DNA of 43,190 nucleotides from Paraburkholderia sp. C35 (lineage in GTDB: Bacteria > Pseudomonadota > Gammaproteobacteria > Burkholderiales > Burkholderiaceae). The notes beneath the pieces are model-generated. The model was not told where the DNA came from and did no database searches. It worked only from the letters and a program-made list of their open reading frames with translations. Shown piece after piece: positions 32,110 through 40,501 of the stretch. The stretch covers positions 1 through 43,190 of the forward strand of contig NZ_QBUY01000075.1 of the NCBI RefSeq assembly GCF_003121405.1, given 5' to 3'. Position numbers and translations under genes: made by a program. Position 1 is the first letter of the stretch; each line of letters begins with the position of its first letter.

Positions 32110-34155
32110 TCAGAGATCCAGCGTCAGGCTCGCGCTCTGCCCTTCTTCGACGACAGGATGCGCCATGCAGATCAACGCGCATCCGTCGGCGACTTCCGCT
32201 TCGATGTCGCCGTCGTAAGCGGTTTTCCCGGACAGCACTTTCGTCGAGCACGTGCCGCACATGCCGGAACGGCAACTCGATTGCGTTTCGATGCCGTGCT
32301 TCTCGGCGAAATCGAGCAGATTGCCGTGCTTCGGCAGCCATTGCACCGTTTGCTGCGAGCGAGCGAACGTCACCTGTACTCCGCCGGCTTCAAGCTTCTC
32401 TTCCGCCACGGCAGCATGCGTCGGCGTGCGCTTCACGCTGGCAGGGCCAAACGCTTCGAAACGGATGCGCTCGTCGGCGACGTTCAGCGCGCGCAGTCCT
32501 TCGTACAGATCGCGCATGAACTGCTCGGGGCCGCACAGGTAGAAATCGTAGTCGTCGAACGGCAGCGTGCGCTTGAGCGCCGCGATATCGACGCGGCCTG
32601 AATGGATGCCGTCAGCGGGTTCGCTCGAAACGCTATCGAACAGATGCATCGACACCGACGCATAGCGCGCCGCCACATCCTTCAAATGCGCGCTAAACGG
32701 ACGCTCCCGATCGCTGCGCGCGCCGTGGAAAAAGAACACACGCTTTGCGTGCAGATTCGATTCGGCCCGCGCGTTCAACTCGTGATGCAGCATCGCGATC
32801 ATCGGCGTAATGCCGATGCCCGCCGAGATGAGCACCACCGGCCGCGTGCTTTGCGCGTCGTAGACGAATGCGCCGCGCGGCGCCATCGCTTCGATTTCCA
32901 CGCCCGCCGCGAGATGGTCGTGCAGCCAGTTCGACGCGATGCCTTCGCGCTTCACGCTGATCCGGTAGTGGCGCGGATCGTGCGCGTCAGACAGCGTGTA
33001 CGTGCGCGTCAACGGCGCGTCGCGTCCTTCGACTGGCACGCGAATCGGCAGATACTGACCTGGCTGATACGCAGCCAATGGCGCACCATCCGTCGCCTCG
33101 AAGTAGAACGAGCGCACAAAAGGCGTTTCGTCGACAACCGCCGCCACCTTCAGCTTGCGCCACGGCGATGCAGCCGCCGCTTTGCGCATCGCTGCGGCGA
33201 ACTGCGGCGCGTATTCGACCTCGGACCAGCGAAACGGCAGCACGCCCTTGCTGCGCCGCACTTCCTGCACGTGAAAGCGCATCAGCCGCTCGGCGCCTTC
33301 AAACGCGGCCAGTTCCGGCCCTTGCCAGATGATCTCGGCACGCACGGCGATATAGAGCAAGTCGCCGTTTGCAAAATCGACGAACAGCAAACCCGCGCGC
33401 GGATCGTGCAGCAGATTGCCGATCGTGTTGAAGAACTTGTTGCCGGTGAAATCGGGCGTGGTCAGCGTGGCGGCATCGTCGATACGTACGAAACCGGGCG
33501 TACCGCCGCGATGCGACACGTCCACGCCGCGCGCCAGGCCCGCTTCGTCGGCCGTGTTGGCGCTCGCGATGAAGAACGTGTCGGCACGCGCCAGCAGTGC
33601 GCGGTCGGCGTCGCTCAGATACGCCGACGTTTCCTGTGATGCGGGCGCTTCGCCCGAGGCACGGTCAATAAACGTCGGCACGCGGCCCTGAATGTACTTC
33701 GCGCAATTGCCGAAGCTTTGCGTCACCTGGAGCGTGACGGTATCGCCGTCCACCGCTTTCACCACGCCGTTGATGCGGTTGCGCCGCCGCGTATGCGGCT
33801 GGATGCCGAGTCCACCGATCATCGCGCCCGCCTGCCAGTTCGTGCCGAGCGGATCGCCTGGCAGCGCGCGGCTGTCGATGCGCAACGTGTTCGCATCCGG
33901 CGACGACACGAAGCCTGGCGCACCCGTGCGGATCGTCGCCCACGGCTGCCCGCCCGCATCGACGCCGCCGAAGATCATGAACGGCTGCTGCGCGTAGAAC
34001 TCGCGGTGCTGATCCGGCATGTAGCGGCGAATGCCGCGGCGGCCCGCCGAATCCGCCTGACTGTCCACGCCGGCCAGCCGCTGCGCGGCCACTTCGTCGG
34101 CGTGAAACGGCGAGGTGTCGAGACCCCAGCCGTTCAAAGGAATGAAATCGGACAT
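32110..34155 (-). CDS. Fused PNPOx-like / ferredoxin-NADP reductase / 2Fe-2S protein
   Basis: Protein of 681 residues with three parts. Residues ~45-300 resemble the pyridoxamine-phosphate oxidase-like flavin-binding split barrel (PFMIFGGVDAGGQPWATIRTG). Residues ~335-570 are a ferredoxin reductase module, with the FAD motif RTYTLSD, the NAD-binding GIGITPMIAML and the CGPEQFM loop. The C-terminus is a plant-type ferredoxin with ligands C628, C633, C636 and C663 (CRSGMCGTC...LIC). Electrons could pass NAD(P)H to FAD to 2Fe-2S, with the barrel as a second flavin or acceptor site. AGGAG lies 6 bases before the ATG. A GST gene lies upstream on the same strand after 60 bases, so a joint role in electrophile or xenobiotic reduction is possible but only inferred. 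Confidence 0.9.
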   Translation of the reverse strand: MSDFIPLNGWGLDTSPFHADEVAAQRLAGVDSQADSAGRRGIRRYMPDQHREFYAQQPFMIFGGVDAGGQPWATIRTGAPGFVSSPDANTLRIDSRALPGDPLGTNWQAGAMIGGLGIQPHTRRRNRINGVVKAVDGDTVTLQVTQSFGNCAKYIQGRVPTFIDRASGEAPASQETSAYLSDADRALLARADTFFIASANTADEAGLARGVDVSHRGGTPGFVRIDDAATLTTPDFTGNKFFNTIGNLLHDPRAGLLFVDFANGDLLYIAVRAEIIWQGPELAAFEGAERLMRFHVQEVRRSKGVLPFRWSEVEYAPQFAAAMRKAAAASPWRKLKVAAVVDETPFVRSFYFEATDGAPLAAYQPGQYLPIRVPVEGRDAPLTRTYTLSDAHDPRHYRISVKREGIASNWLHDHLAAGVEIEAMAPRGAFVYDAQSTRPVVLISAGIGITPMIAMLHHELNARAESNLHAKRVFFFHGARSDRERPFSAHLKDVAARYASVSMHLFDSVSSEPADGIHSGRVDIAALKRTLPFDDYDFYLCGPEQFMRDLYEGLRALNVADERIRFEAFGPASVKRTPTHAAVAEEKLEAGGVQVTFARSQQTVQWLPKHGNLLDFAEKHGIETQSSCRSGMCGTCSTKVLSGKTAYDGDIEAEVADGCALICMAHPVVEEGQSASLTLDL

Positions 34156-34215
34156 GTCAGGCTCCTGCAGGCAGCAATACGTCAGCGTGATGCGCTACGT
34201 GGAACCGCTCGCCAG

Positions 34216-34857
34216 TTACTCCGCGAGCAGCCCCGCTTTCGTGGCCGGCATCGCGACGAAACGCGGCAGCGCTTCGACACGGCGCAGCCACGCGCGAATG
34301 TTCGGATACGGCTCCAGCGACACGCCGCCTTCCGGCGCGTGCGCGATATACGTGTGCGCGGCGATGTCGGCGATCGTCACGTGATCGCCGGCGGCGAACG
34401 GCTTCGTGCCGAGTTCGCGCTCGATCACGTCGAACAGCTTCACCGCGATGCCCTTAGCCGTCTCGTGGTTCAGCGGCGCGCCGAACACCGTGACGAGCCG
34501 CGCCGAACACGGACCGAAGGCGATCTGCCCCGCCGCCAGCGACAGCCAGCGCTGCACAGCCGCCGCGCCGAGCGGATCGTCCGGCAGCCACGAAGCGTCG
34601 CCGTAGCGCTTGGCCAGATAGACCAGAATCGCGTTCGAATCGAACAGTGTGAGGTCGCCGTCCTGAATGGTCGGCACCTGGCCGAACGGGTTCAGCGCCA
34701 GATACTCGGGCTTGCGGTTGTCGCCTTCGCGCATGTTCAGTTCGATCACCTCGAACGGCAGATCGAGCAAAGTCAGAAACAGCTTCACGCGATGTCCGTG
34801 GCCCGAGAGCAGGGTCGTGTACAGGCGGATAGGCTGGGCGGGCTTGGCTGCGGGCAT
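34216..34857 (-). CDS. Glutathione S-transferase family protein
   Basis: Protein of 213 residues with the canonical N-terminal thioredoxin-like domain (IRLYTTLLSGHGHRVKLFLT), the glutathione-binding NPFGQVPTIQDGDLTLFDSNAIL (Pro of the cis-proline loop, then DS), and the all-helical C-terminal domain with the N-capping motif VTIADIAAHTYI. The family adds glutathione to electrophiles or isomerises or reduces substrates; the natural substrate is not inferable. GGAG lies upstream of the ATG. It is divergent from a LysR gene 110 bases away, which is the likely regulator. Confidence 0.93.
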   Translation of the reverse strand: MPAAKPAQPIRLYTTLLSGHGHRVKLFLTLLDLPFEVIELNMREGDNRKPEYLALNPFGQVPTIQDGDLTLFDSNAILVYLAKRYGDASWLPDDPLGAAAVQRWLSLAAGQIAFGPCSARLVTVFGAPLNHETAKGIAVKLFDVIERELGTKPFAAGDHVTIADIAAHTYIAHAPEGGVSLEPYPNIRAWLRRVEALPRFVAMPATKAGLLAE

Positions 34858-34967
34858 TCGGGACTCCGGGTTCGATCATGTTGGACAATGCCAGAGTAAT
34901 GCGCGCCGCCTGCCCGCAGAAGCCTGCTAACCTTATAAACACAATCCTCTTAAAGTGGACAATCGCC

Positions 34968-35876
34968 ATGCCTGATGTGCGCGACGTGAACCTGAACCGG
35001 CTGGCCGTCTTCGTCGCGGTGGTCGATGCCGGCTCGCTGACGGCGGCCGCCGCGCGGCTCGGGCTGGCCAAGACGATGGTCAGCACGCACATGCAGCGTC
35101 TCGAGGCCGAAGTGGGCGCGAGCCTGCTGGTGCGCACCACGCGCCGGCTCGGCATCACGGAAGCGGGGCGCGCGTTTTACGACGCCAGCGTGAAGATCCT
35201 GCGCGCGGCGGAAGAAGCGCTGGCTGAAATCGGCGGCGAGGAGGCGCCCGTGCGCGGCACGCTGCGCGTGAGTTGCCCGATCGATTACGGCACGCTCGCC
35301 GTCGCGCCCGCGCTGGTCGCGCTGCGCCGCGCGCATCCCCGGCTCGATATCGAACTGCTGTGCAGCGACCATCTCGTCGATCTGATTGCAGACGGCATCG
35401 ATGTCGCGATCCGGCTCGGGCGGCTGCCCGATTCGAACTATCGCGCGGTCACGCTTGGGCGCTTCGAGAACTGGGTGGTCGCCAGCCCGGAGGTCGTCGA
35501 CAGCTGGGGCGAGCCGGATACGCCCGCCGAACTCGCCGCCATGCCTTTCGTCGCGCTGACGGTGTTGCAGCGCCCGCAGACGCTCGACCTGCGCCACGCA
35601 AACGGCGCCGCGGAAAGCGTGCGCTGCGAGATCGCGTTTCTCGTCAACACGGCGGAAGCCGCGCGCGCGGCGCCGCTGGCAGGCGGCGGCAGTGGTCTGC
35701 TGACTGATTTCTCCGTGGGCGGCGACGTCGCGGCGGGCCGCCTCGTGCGCCTGCTGCCGGAATGGTCGACCGAACCGGCGGGCATCCAGGCCGTGTTTCC
35801 GCCCACGCAGCACACGCCGCCCAAGGTTCGCGCACTGATCGAGATGTTCCGCAGCTGTCTCGCACGCGATGCATGA
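34968..35876 (+). CDS. LysR-family transcriptional regulator
   Basis: Protein of 302 residues. Helix-turn-helix at ~10-60 (FVAVVDAGSLTAAAARLGLAKTMVSTHMQRLE), followed by the effector-binding domain (~90-300). The start at 34968 gives the classic LTTR N-terminus (LNRLAVFVAVVDAGSL). It is divergent from the GST gene, the typical LTTR arrangement. A GTTGGACAAT stretch at 34879-34888 and GTGGACAAT at 34956-34964 flank the shared promoter region and may be part of its site. The effector is unknown. Confidence 0.93.
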   Translation: MPDVRDVNLNRLAVFVAVVDAGSLTAAAARLGLAKTMVSTHMQRLEAEVGASLLVRTTRRLGITEAGRAFYDASVKILRAAEEALAEIGGEEAPVRGTLRVSCPIDYGTLAVAPALVALRRAHPRLDIELLCSDHLVDLIADGIDVAIRLGRLPDSNYRAVTLGRFENWVVASPEVVDSWGEPDTPAELAAMPFVALTVLQRPQTLDLRHANGAAESVRCEIAFLVNTAEAARAAPLAGGGSGLLTDFSVGGDVAAGRLVRLLPEWSTEPAGIQAVFPPTQHTPPKVRALIEMFRSCLARDA

Positions 35877-36022
35877 GCACGGGATTTTTGGCGTGCGTCG
35901 CATGCGGTGGCCGCGCCGGTAGAATTGTCCGTCCGGGTTTCAGCCGATCAAGAAGCCGCGCCGCCGTGCCGTTGACATGGCGAAGCGCGCCGTTGCGCGC
36001 AATCGACTCATACGAAGCGAAC

Positions 36023-37075
36023 ATGAAGAAAATCGACGACACGCAAGACATGCTCGGCGCGGCTTTCCTGCGCCATGACGATTCGAACGACAGCATGCGC
36101 GCCGAAGGCGAGCGGCTCGAACACGACACGGCCGTTTATCGGACGCTGCTCGAATCGACCAAAGCGATTCCCTGGAAGATCGACTGGGCGACCATGGCGT
36201 TCACCTATATCGGCCCGCAGATCGAAGCCCTGCTCGGCTGGGCGCCGTCGTCGTGGCAGACAGTCAACGACTGGGCCGAGCGCATGCATCCCGAAGACCG
36301 CCAGAAAGTGGTCGAATTTTGCGTCGCGCAATCGCAGGCCGGCACCGATCACGAAGCGGACTATCGGGCGCTCACCAAAGATGGCGGCTACGTGTGGCTG
36401 CGCGACGTGGTGCACGTGGTGCGCACGCCGGAAGGCGGCGTCGATTCGCTGATCGGCTTCATGTTCGACATCAGCGAACGCAAGCGCACGGAAGAAAAGC
36501 TCGCGCGTCTGCAGAAGGAACTCGAAGACCTGGCGTTCAAGGACGGCCTCACGGGCGCGGGCAATCGCCGCATGTTCGACAATGTGATGCAGAAGGCGGG
36601 GGCTGACGGCCTGGCCAGCGGCAAGGCACTGTCGCTGATCATGATCGACATCGATTTCTTCAAGGCCTACAACGATTACTACGGCCACATTCAGGGCGAC
36701 GAATGCCTGAAGCGCGTCGCAGGCGTGCTCGCGCAAGCCACGCGCGACGGCGATTTTCTGGGCCGCTTCGGCGGCGAGGAATTCGTGATGGTGCTGCCGG
36801 ACACGGATGCCGATACCGCCGTGAACGTCGCCGAACGCTGCCGCGAACTGCTCGACGACGCGGCCATTGCGCATCTGCGCTCGCCGCATCAGCAGCGCGT
36901 GACGGCGAGCTATGGCGTCGGCACGATCGTTCCGAACGGTGCGATGGACACAACCGCCTTCATCAATCTGATCGACGCGCAGCTGTATCAGGCCAAGGAT
37001 AACGGCCGCAACCGCATCGTCGCCGTCGATCGCGCGGGACATGGCGGCGAGGCGTTTCGCACGCACTCGCGCTGA
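36023..37075 (+). CDS. PAS-GGDEF diguanylate cyclase
   Basis: Protein of 350 residues from the chosen ATG. An N-terminal PAS domain with PAC tail (WKIDWATMAFTYIGPQIEAL to FMFDISERKRTEEKL, ~50-165) precedes a GGDEF domain (~178-340). The active site is GGEEF, and the RxxD allosteric I-site (RDGD) lies five residues before it, so an active, product-inhibited cyclase is predicted. It makes c-di-GMP, which favours biofilm over motility. No signal peptide or membrane span was seen; sensing is likely cytoplasmic. The start is not supported by a strong ribosome site, so a small shift is possible. Confidence 0.92.
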   Translation: MKKIDDTQDMLGAAFLRHDDSNDSMRAEGERLEHDTAVYRTLLESTKAIPWKIDWATMAFTYIGPQIEALLGWAPSSWQTVNDWAERMHPEDRQKVVEFCVAQSQAGTDHEADYRALTKDGGYVWLRDVVHVVRTPEGGVDSLIGFMFDISERKRTEEKLARLQKELEDLAFKDGLTGAGNRRMFDNVMQKAGADGLASGKALSLIMIDIDFFKAYNDYYGHIQGDECLKRVAGVLAQATRDGDFLGRFGGEEFVMVLPDTDADTAVNVAERCRELLDDAAIAHLRSPHQQRVTASYGVGTIVPNGAMDTTAFINLIDAQLYQAKDNGRNRIVAVDRAGHGGEAFRTHSR

Positions 37076-37097
37076 GTTCGAGGTCGCGCGCCTGCAA

Positions 37098-37439
37098 TCA
37101 CACCGTCTTCAGTACTCGCGGTTTCGGCTCAGGCACAGGAACGGGTACGGGAAAGCTGCTCAAGTCGCTTTTGCCCGCGACGATCGACAGATACCTCAGG
37201 CAGCACACGCGCAGGAACGAAGCGAAATTGCTGGGCACCTCGCCGCGCAGCGTGATGAGTTCGTCGTAAAGCTTCACGGCGAACTGCGTGGTCGTCATGT
37301 TTTCGCGCGAGGCGATTTCGTGCAGCACGTCCCAGAAGAGATTCTCCAGGCGCACGGTCGTGATCACGCCGTGAATGCGCAGCGACCGCGTGCGCGATTC
37401 GTACAGGATCGGGTCCGCGTTGACGTACACGTTGCACAT
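37098..37439 (-). CDS. Small ribbon-helix-helix domain protein
   Basis: Protein of 113 residues. The segment SRTRSLRIHGVITTVRLENL followed by FWDVLHEIASRENMTTTQFA fits the RHH_4-type ribbon-helix-helix fold, a short beta strand and two helices that dimerise to bind DNA. A C-terminal proline-rich tail (VPVPVPEPKPR) is unusual. GGAGG lies 6 bases before the ATG at 37439; the extension to 37496 has none. It is convergent with the diguanylate cyclase (22 bases between stops) and downstream of the dehydrogenase large-subunit gene on the same strand. A regulatory role is plausible; its target is unknown. Confidence 0.8.
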   Translation of the reverse strand: MCNVYVNADPILYESRTRSLRIHGVITTVRLENLFWDVLHEIASRENMTTTQFAVKLYDELITLRGEVPSNFASFLRVCCLRYLSIVAGKSDLSSFPVPVPVPEPKPRVLKTV

Positions 37440-37518
37440 GGTGTGCCTCCATGGTTGGTCGAATGCGGCGGCGCGCATCGTGCCCGCCTGCCGCATCCGT
37501 TTCTTTCTCGCGTGTCGA

Positions 37519-39102
37519 TCAGATTGTGCGCCTGTTCATCTGGTTTGCGATGTGGTCGGCCTGACGGATTGCGAGCGTCACGATAGTCAGCGTCGGGTTT
37601 TCCGCTGCGCCCGTCGTGAACTGGCTGCCGTCGGAGATGAACAGATTCGGCACGTCATGGGTCTGGCCGAAGCGGTTGCACACACCGTCCTGCGGCCTCG
37701 CGCTCATGCGCGCGGTGCCAAGGTTATGCGTCGACGGATACGGCGGCACGTTGTACACCGTCTTCGCGCCCGCCGCCTGATACACGGCTGCGCCCTGCTT
37801 GAAGCCGTGATTGCGCATCGCCTCGTCGTTTGGATGATCGTCGAAGTGCACGTTCGGCACGGGCAGGCCGTACTGATCCTTCACGTCGTTGTTCAGCGTG
37901 ATGCGGTTGGTTTCGCGCGGCATATCTTCGCCGACGATCCACATGCCCGCCGTGTACGGATACGCGTCCATCGCCGCCGTGAAATCCGGGCCCCATGCGC
38001 CCGGGTTCAGAAACGCCGCATAGAACGGCAAGCCGAGCGACACCGTTTCCATGTGATAGCCGCCCGCGAAGCCGCGCGACGTATCGAAACGTGCTTCGTC
38101 TTCGATGATGCCCGCCATCGTCGTGCCCTTGTACATGTCCACCTTGTCGTTGAACACGGCATAGACGGAACCCGTGGTGTGACGCATGTAGTTGCGCCCT
38201 ACCTGACCTGACGAATTGGCGAGCCCGTCCGGGAAGTGGCTCGAATGCGAGTTCAGCAGCAGCCGCGGCGTTTCGATCGAATTGCCCGCCACCGCGACGA
38301 TGCGTGCCTTCTGGCGTTGCAGCTTGCCGTCGGCATCGTAATAGACGACTGCGCTCGCTTTGCCCTTCGCATCGGTTTCAATCTTCACGACTTGCGCCTG
38401 GGTGCGCAGCTCCATGTGACCTGTCGCCTGTGCGCGCGGAATTTCCGTGTAAAGCGTCGACCATTTCGCGCCTGTGCGGCAACCCTGGAAGCAGAAGCCG
38501 CGCTGGAAGCAATGCGCGCGGTCGTCGCGCACGATGCTGTTGGTCGCCATGTGGCCCGTGTTGCATTCCTTGTAGCCGACTTTGGTCGCGCCGTTGTACA
38601 TCACCTTGAAGTTGTTGTTGCCGGGCAAACCAGGCAAGCCGTTGGTGCGCGTCACGCCCATTTTCTTTTCGGCGCGGTCGTACCACGGCGCCATTTCCTC
38701 GCTTGTCACGGGCCAGTCGAGCAGGTTTGCATCCTTGATCTGGCCGTAATGCGTTTTGGCCTTGAATTCATGCGGCTGAAAGCGCAGGCTCGCGCCGGCC
38801 CAGTGCGTCGTCGTGCCGCCGACCGTCTTGCAGATCCACGCGGGCAGGTTCGGAAAGTCCGTCGCGACGCGCCACGTGCCCGATGTGGTGCGCTTGTCGA
38901 GCCACGACAGCATCGAGAACGCGCCCCATTCGTCAGTCGTGAAATCGCCTTGCGTATGCAGCTTGCCCGCTTCGAGCACGATCACGTCGATGCCCTTTTG
39001 CGCCAGTTCGTTCGCGAGCGTGCCGCCACCCGCGCCGGAGCCGATGATGACTACGGCGCGCGAATCGTTGTGCGAGAAATGCACCTTGTTGTTGTCGTCC
39101 AT
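37519..39102 (-). CDS. GMC-family FAD dehydrogenase large subunit with 3Fe-4S motif
   Basis: Protein of 527 residues. FAD-binding GSGAGGG (21-27), and a C-terminal GMC active-site region with STHNLGTARM, plus ISDGSQFTTGAAENPTLTI. C198, C204 and C208 are spaced C-x5-C-x3-C (HCFQRGFCFQGC). This is the pattern of the 3Fe-4S cluster in FAD-dependent glucose dehydrogenase complexes, which carries electrons out to a cytochrome subunit. The protein has no signal of its own; the small subunit ahead of it (17 bases between genes) has a Tat signal and should carry it to the periplasm. The sugar or alcohol substrate is not known. No cytochrome c subunit gene adjoins. Confidence 0.9.
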   Translation of the reverse strand: MDDNNKVHFSHNDSRAVVIIGSGAGGGTLANELAQKGIDVIVLEAGKLHTQGDFTTDEWGAFSMLSWLDKRTTSGTWRVATDFPNLPAWICKTVGGTTTHWAGASLRFQPHEFKAKTHYGQIKDANLLDWPVTSEEMAPWYDRAEKKMGVTRTNGLPGLPGNNNFKVMYNGATKVGYKECNTGHMATNSIVRDDRAHCFQRGFCFQGCRTGAKWSTLYTEIPRAQATGHMELRTQAQVVKIETDAKGKASAVVYYDADGKLQRQKARIVAVAGNSIETPRLLLNSHSSHFPDGLANSSGQVGRNYMRHTTGSVYAVFNDKVDMYKGTTMAGIIEDEARFDTSRGFAGGYHMETVSLGLPFYAAFLNPGAWGPDFTAAMDAYPYTAGMWIVGEDMPRETNRITLNNDVKDQYGLPVPNVHFDDHPNDEAMRNHGFKQGAAVYQAAGAKTVYNVPPYPSTHNLGTARMSARPQDGVCNRFGQTHDVPNLFISDGSQFTTGAAENPTLTIVTLAIRQADHIANQMNRRTI

Positions 39103-39119
39103 GTCAGGTCTCCCTTTGC

Positions 39120-39776
39120 TCAGCTATCGGTGGGAATCGGGCCGCTCGCGCCGGCGGGCGGGTTCGGCAGCCACGCGAGATCGTTGAAGCCCTTGTTCAG
39201 ATAGCCGCCGTCGCCCTGCGACGCGCCATAGCCGAAGTGCGCATACGCCATGTCGTTGCTGTACAGCGAGACGATGGCCGTGGTGCGCACGGTCTTGAAG
39301 AACGGCGTGCCCTCCATCGCGGCGACGTCGCGCGCCTGATCGGCGGGCGAACGTTTGGTCCAGTCGGAGCCGTTGAGCGCGTCGAGCTGCTTGATGCCGT
39401 CGGCGAGTTGCTGGCGTGTAGCGGGATCTTTTTGCGCCTTGCCATCGAGATCCTTCACGACCAGCGCGTAGACGGCATCGTCGAGCGTCTTGTGCGGATA
39501 CTGTTGTTTGACGAACGCGAGCAGCACGGCGCCCTGATGCGAATCGAGCGCCTGCATTTCGAGCGCCCAGACGCGGCTGGGCGCGAGTGTCGCGAGCACC
39601 GACGACAACGCCAGCGTGCCGACCAGCACGCCTGTGCCCTTGAGCCACTCGCGCCGGCTGAGCGAGCGCGGCGCGTGGGACGCGTGGGTTTCATCATGTT
39701 GCGCGTGCGTGTGGGCGTGAGCATGCGCAGACGTCGCGGCAGGCTCCGCTTCGATGGGAATCACTCTGTGACTCAT
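39120..39776 (-). CDS. Tat-exported small subunit of the GMC dehydrogenase
   Basis: Protein of 218 residues, resembling the gluconate 2-dehydrogenase subunit 3 / sorbitol dehydrogenase small-subunit family. The N-terminal 37 residues are His-rich (AHAHAHTHAQHDETHASH), followed by the twin-arginine motif SRREWLKG (~39-46) and the hydrophobic h-region GVLVGTLALSSVLATLAP. The small subunit chaperones the GMC subunit through the Tat pathway. It is the first gene of the pair; its His-rich leader before the Tat motif is unusual and may bind metal. Confidence is high for the Tat signal and pairing, moderate for the exact family. Confidence 0.86.
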   Translation of the reverse strand: MSHRVIPIEAEPAATSAHAHAHTHAQHDETHASHAPRSLSRREWLKGTGVLVGTLALSSVLATLAPSRVWALEMQALDSHQGAVLLAFVKQQYPHKTLDDAVYALVVKDLDGKAQKDPATRQQLADGIKQLDALNGSDWTKRSPADQARDVAAMEGTPFFKTVRTTAIVSLYSNDMAYAHFGYGASQGDGGYLNKGFNDLAWLPNPPAGASGPIPTDS

Positions 39777-39839
39777 GCCTGTCTCCTTGGGGTGGTGTTG
39801 TGGGGTACCGCGTCACGCGCGGCTTGTTGTCATGTTTGT

Positions 39840-40238
39840 CTATTGATAATGTCCGTGCCGTTCGAGCACTTCGACCTTGTAGCCGTCCGGGTCCTGAATG
39901 AAGAAGTAACGCGCGAGCAATGCGCCGTCGTCGTTCTTGAATTCGCGCACGTCGTTGGGTGTCATGCCGAGCTGGATCAGACGTTCGCGCTCGCCCTTCA
40001 CGTCATCGACGACGAACGCGACATGACCATAGCCATCGCCATGCGAGTAGTCGTCTTCGCGTCCCTTGTTCCAGGTGAGTTCGATCTCGTTGTCCGCTTC
40101 CGCGTTGCGCAGATAGACGAGTGAGAAGTCGGGGAAGTCGAGCCGGTGCGACGGTTCGAATCCGAATGCGCTTTGATAGAACTTCAGCGAACGGTCGAGA
40201 TCCTTCACGCGGATCATCGTGTGAATCAGCTTGGCCAT
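39840..40238 (-). CDS. Glyoxalase I-like VOC family protein
   Basis: Protein of 132 residues. The likely metal ligands are H6, E53, H72 and E123, in the same order as glyoxalase I; TWNKGREDDYSHGDGYGHVAF is the typical middle segment. It is more divergent from E. coli GloA than the gene at 9577-9963, so it may act on another hemithioacetal or simply be a paralogue. It lies 63 bases upstream of the Tat small-subunit gene on the same strand and may be cotranscribed with the dehydrogenase. Confidence 0.85.
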   Translation of the reverse strand: MAKLIHTMIRVKDLDRSLKFYQSAFGFEPSHRLDFPDFSLVYLRNAEADNEIELTWNKGREDDYSHGDGYGHVAFVVDDVKGERERLIQLGMTPNDVREFKNDDGALLARYFFIQDPDGYKVEVLERHGHYQ

Positions 40239-40501
40239 ATCGTCCCTCCTCTATTTGATGCTGAGTGTAGGAGGGCGATGTGCGCGGTGGTAATGCAGGG
40301 CTAAATGCGCTTAGGGACTTGCCCTATGCTGCAGATGCGTGCGTATGCAATGGAATCGAAACAGCGCTTCGCACGCGAACACGATGCGATGCGCCGCCGC
40401 ACGATGGAGTGCGGCGCAGCATGCGCTATGGCGTCATGCTGCGTTCAGGCGAACGATCCAGGGAAAGCGATAAGCCCACGCGCGTCGCTGCGCGGGAGCC
40501 T

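Noticed and set aside
40339..40350. GTGCGTATGCAA, one base from the MarR operator candidate
   Set aside because: It lies near the 3' end of the sulP gene and over 100 bases upstream of the VOC gene start, with no TAGA element beside it; a single near-match can be chance.
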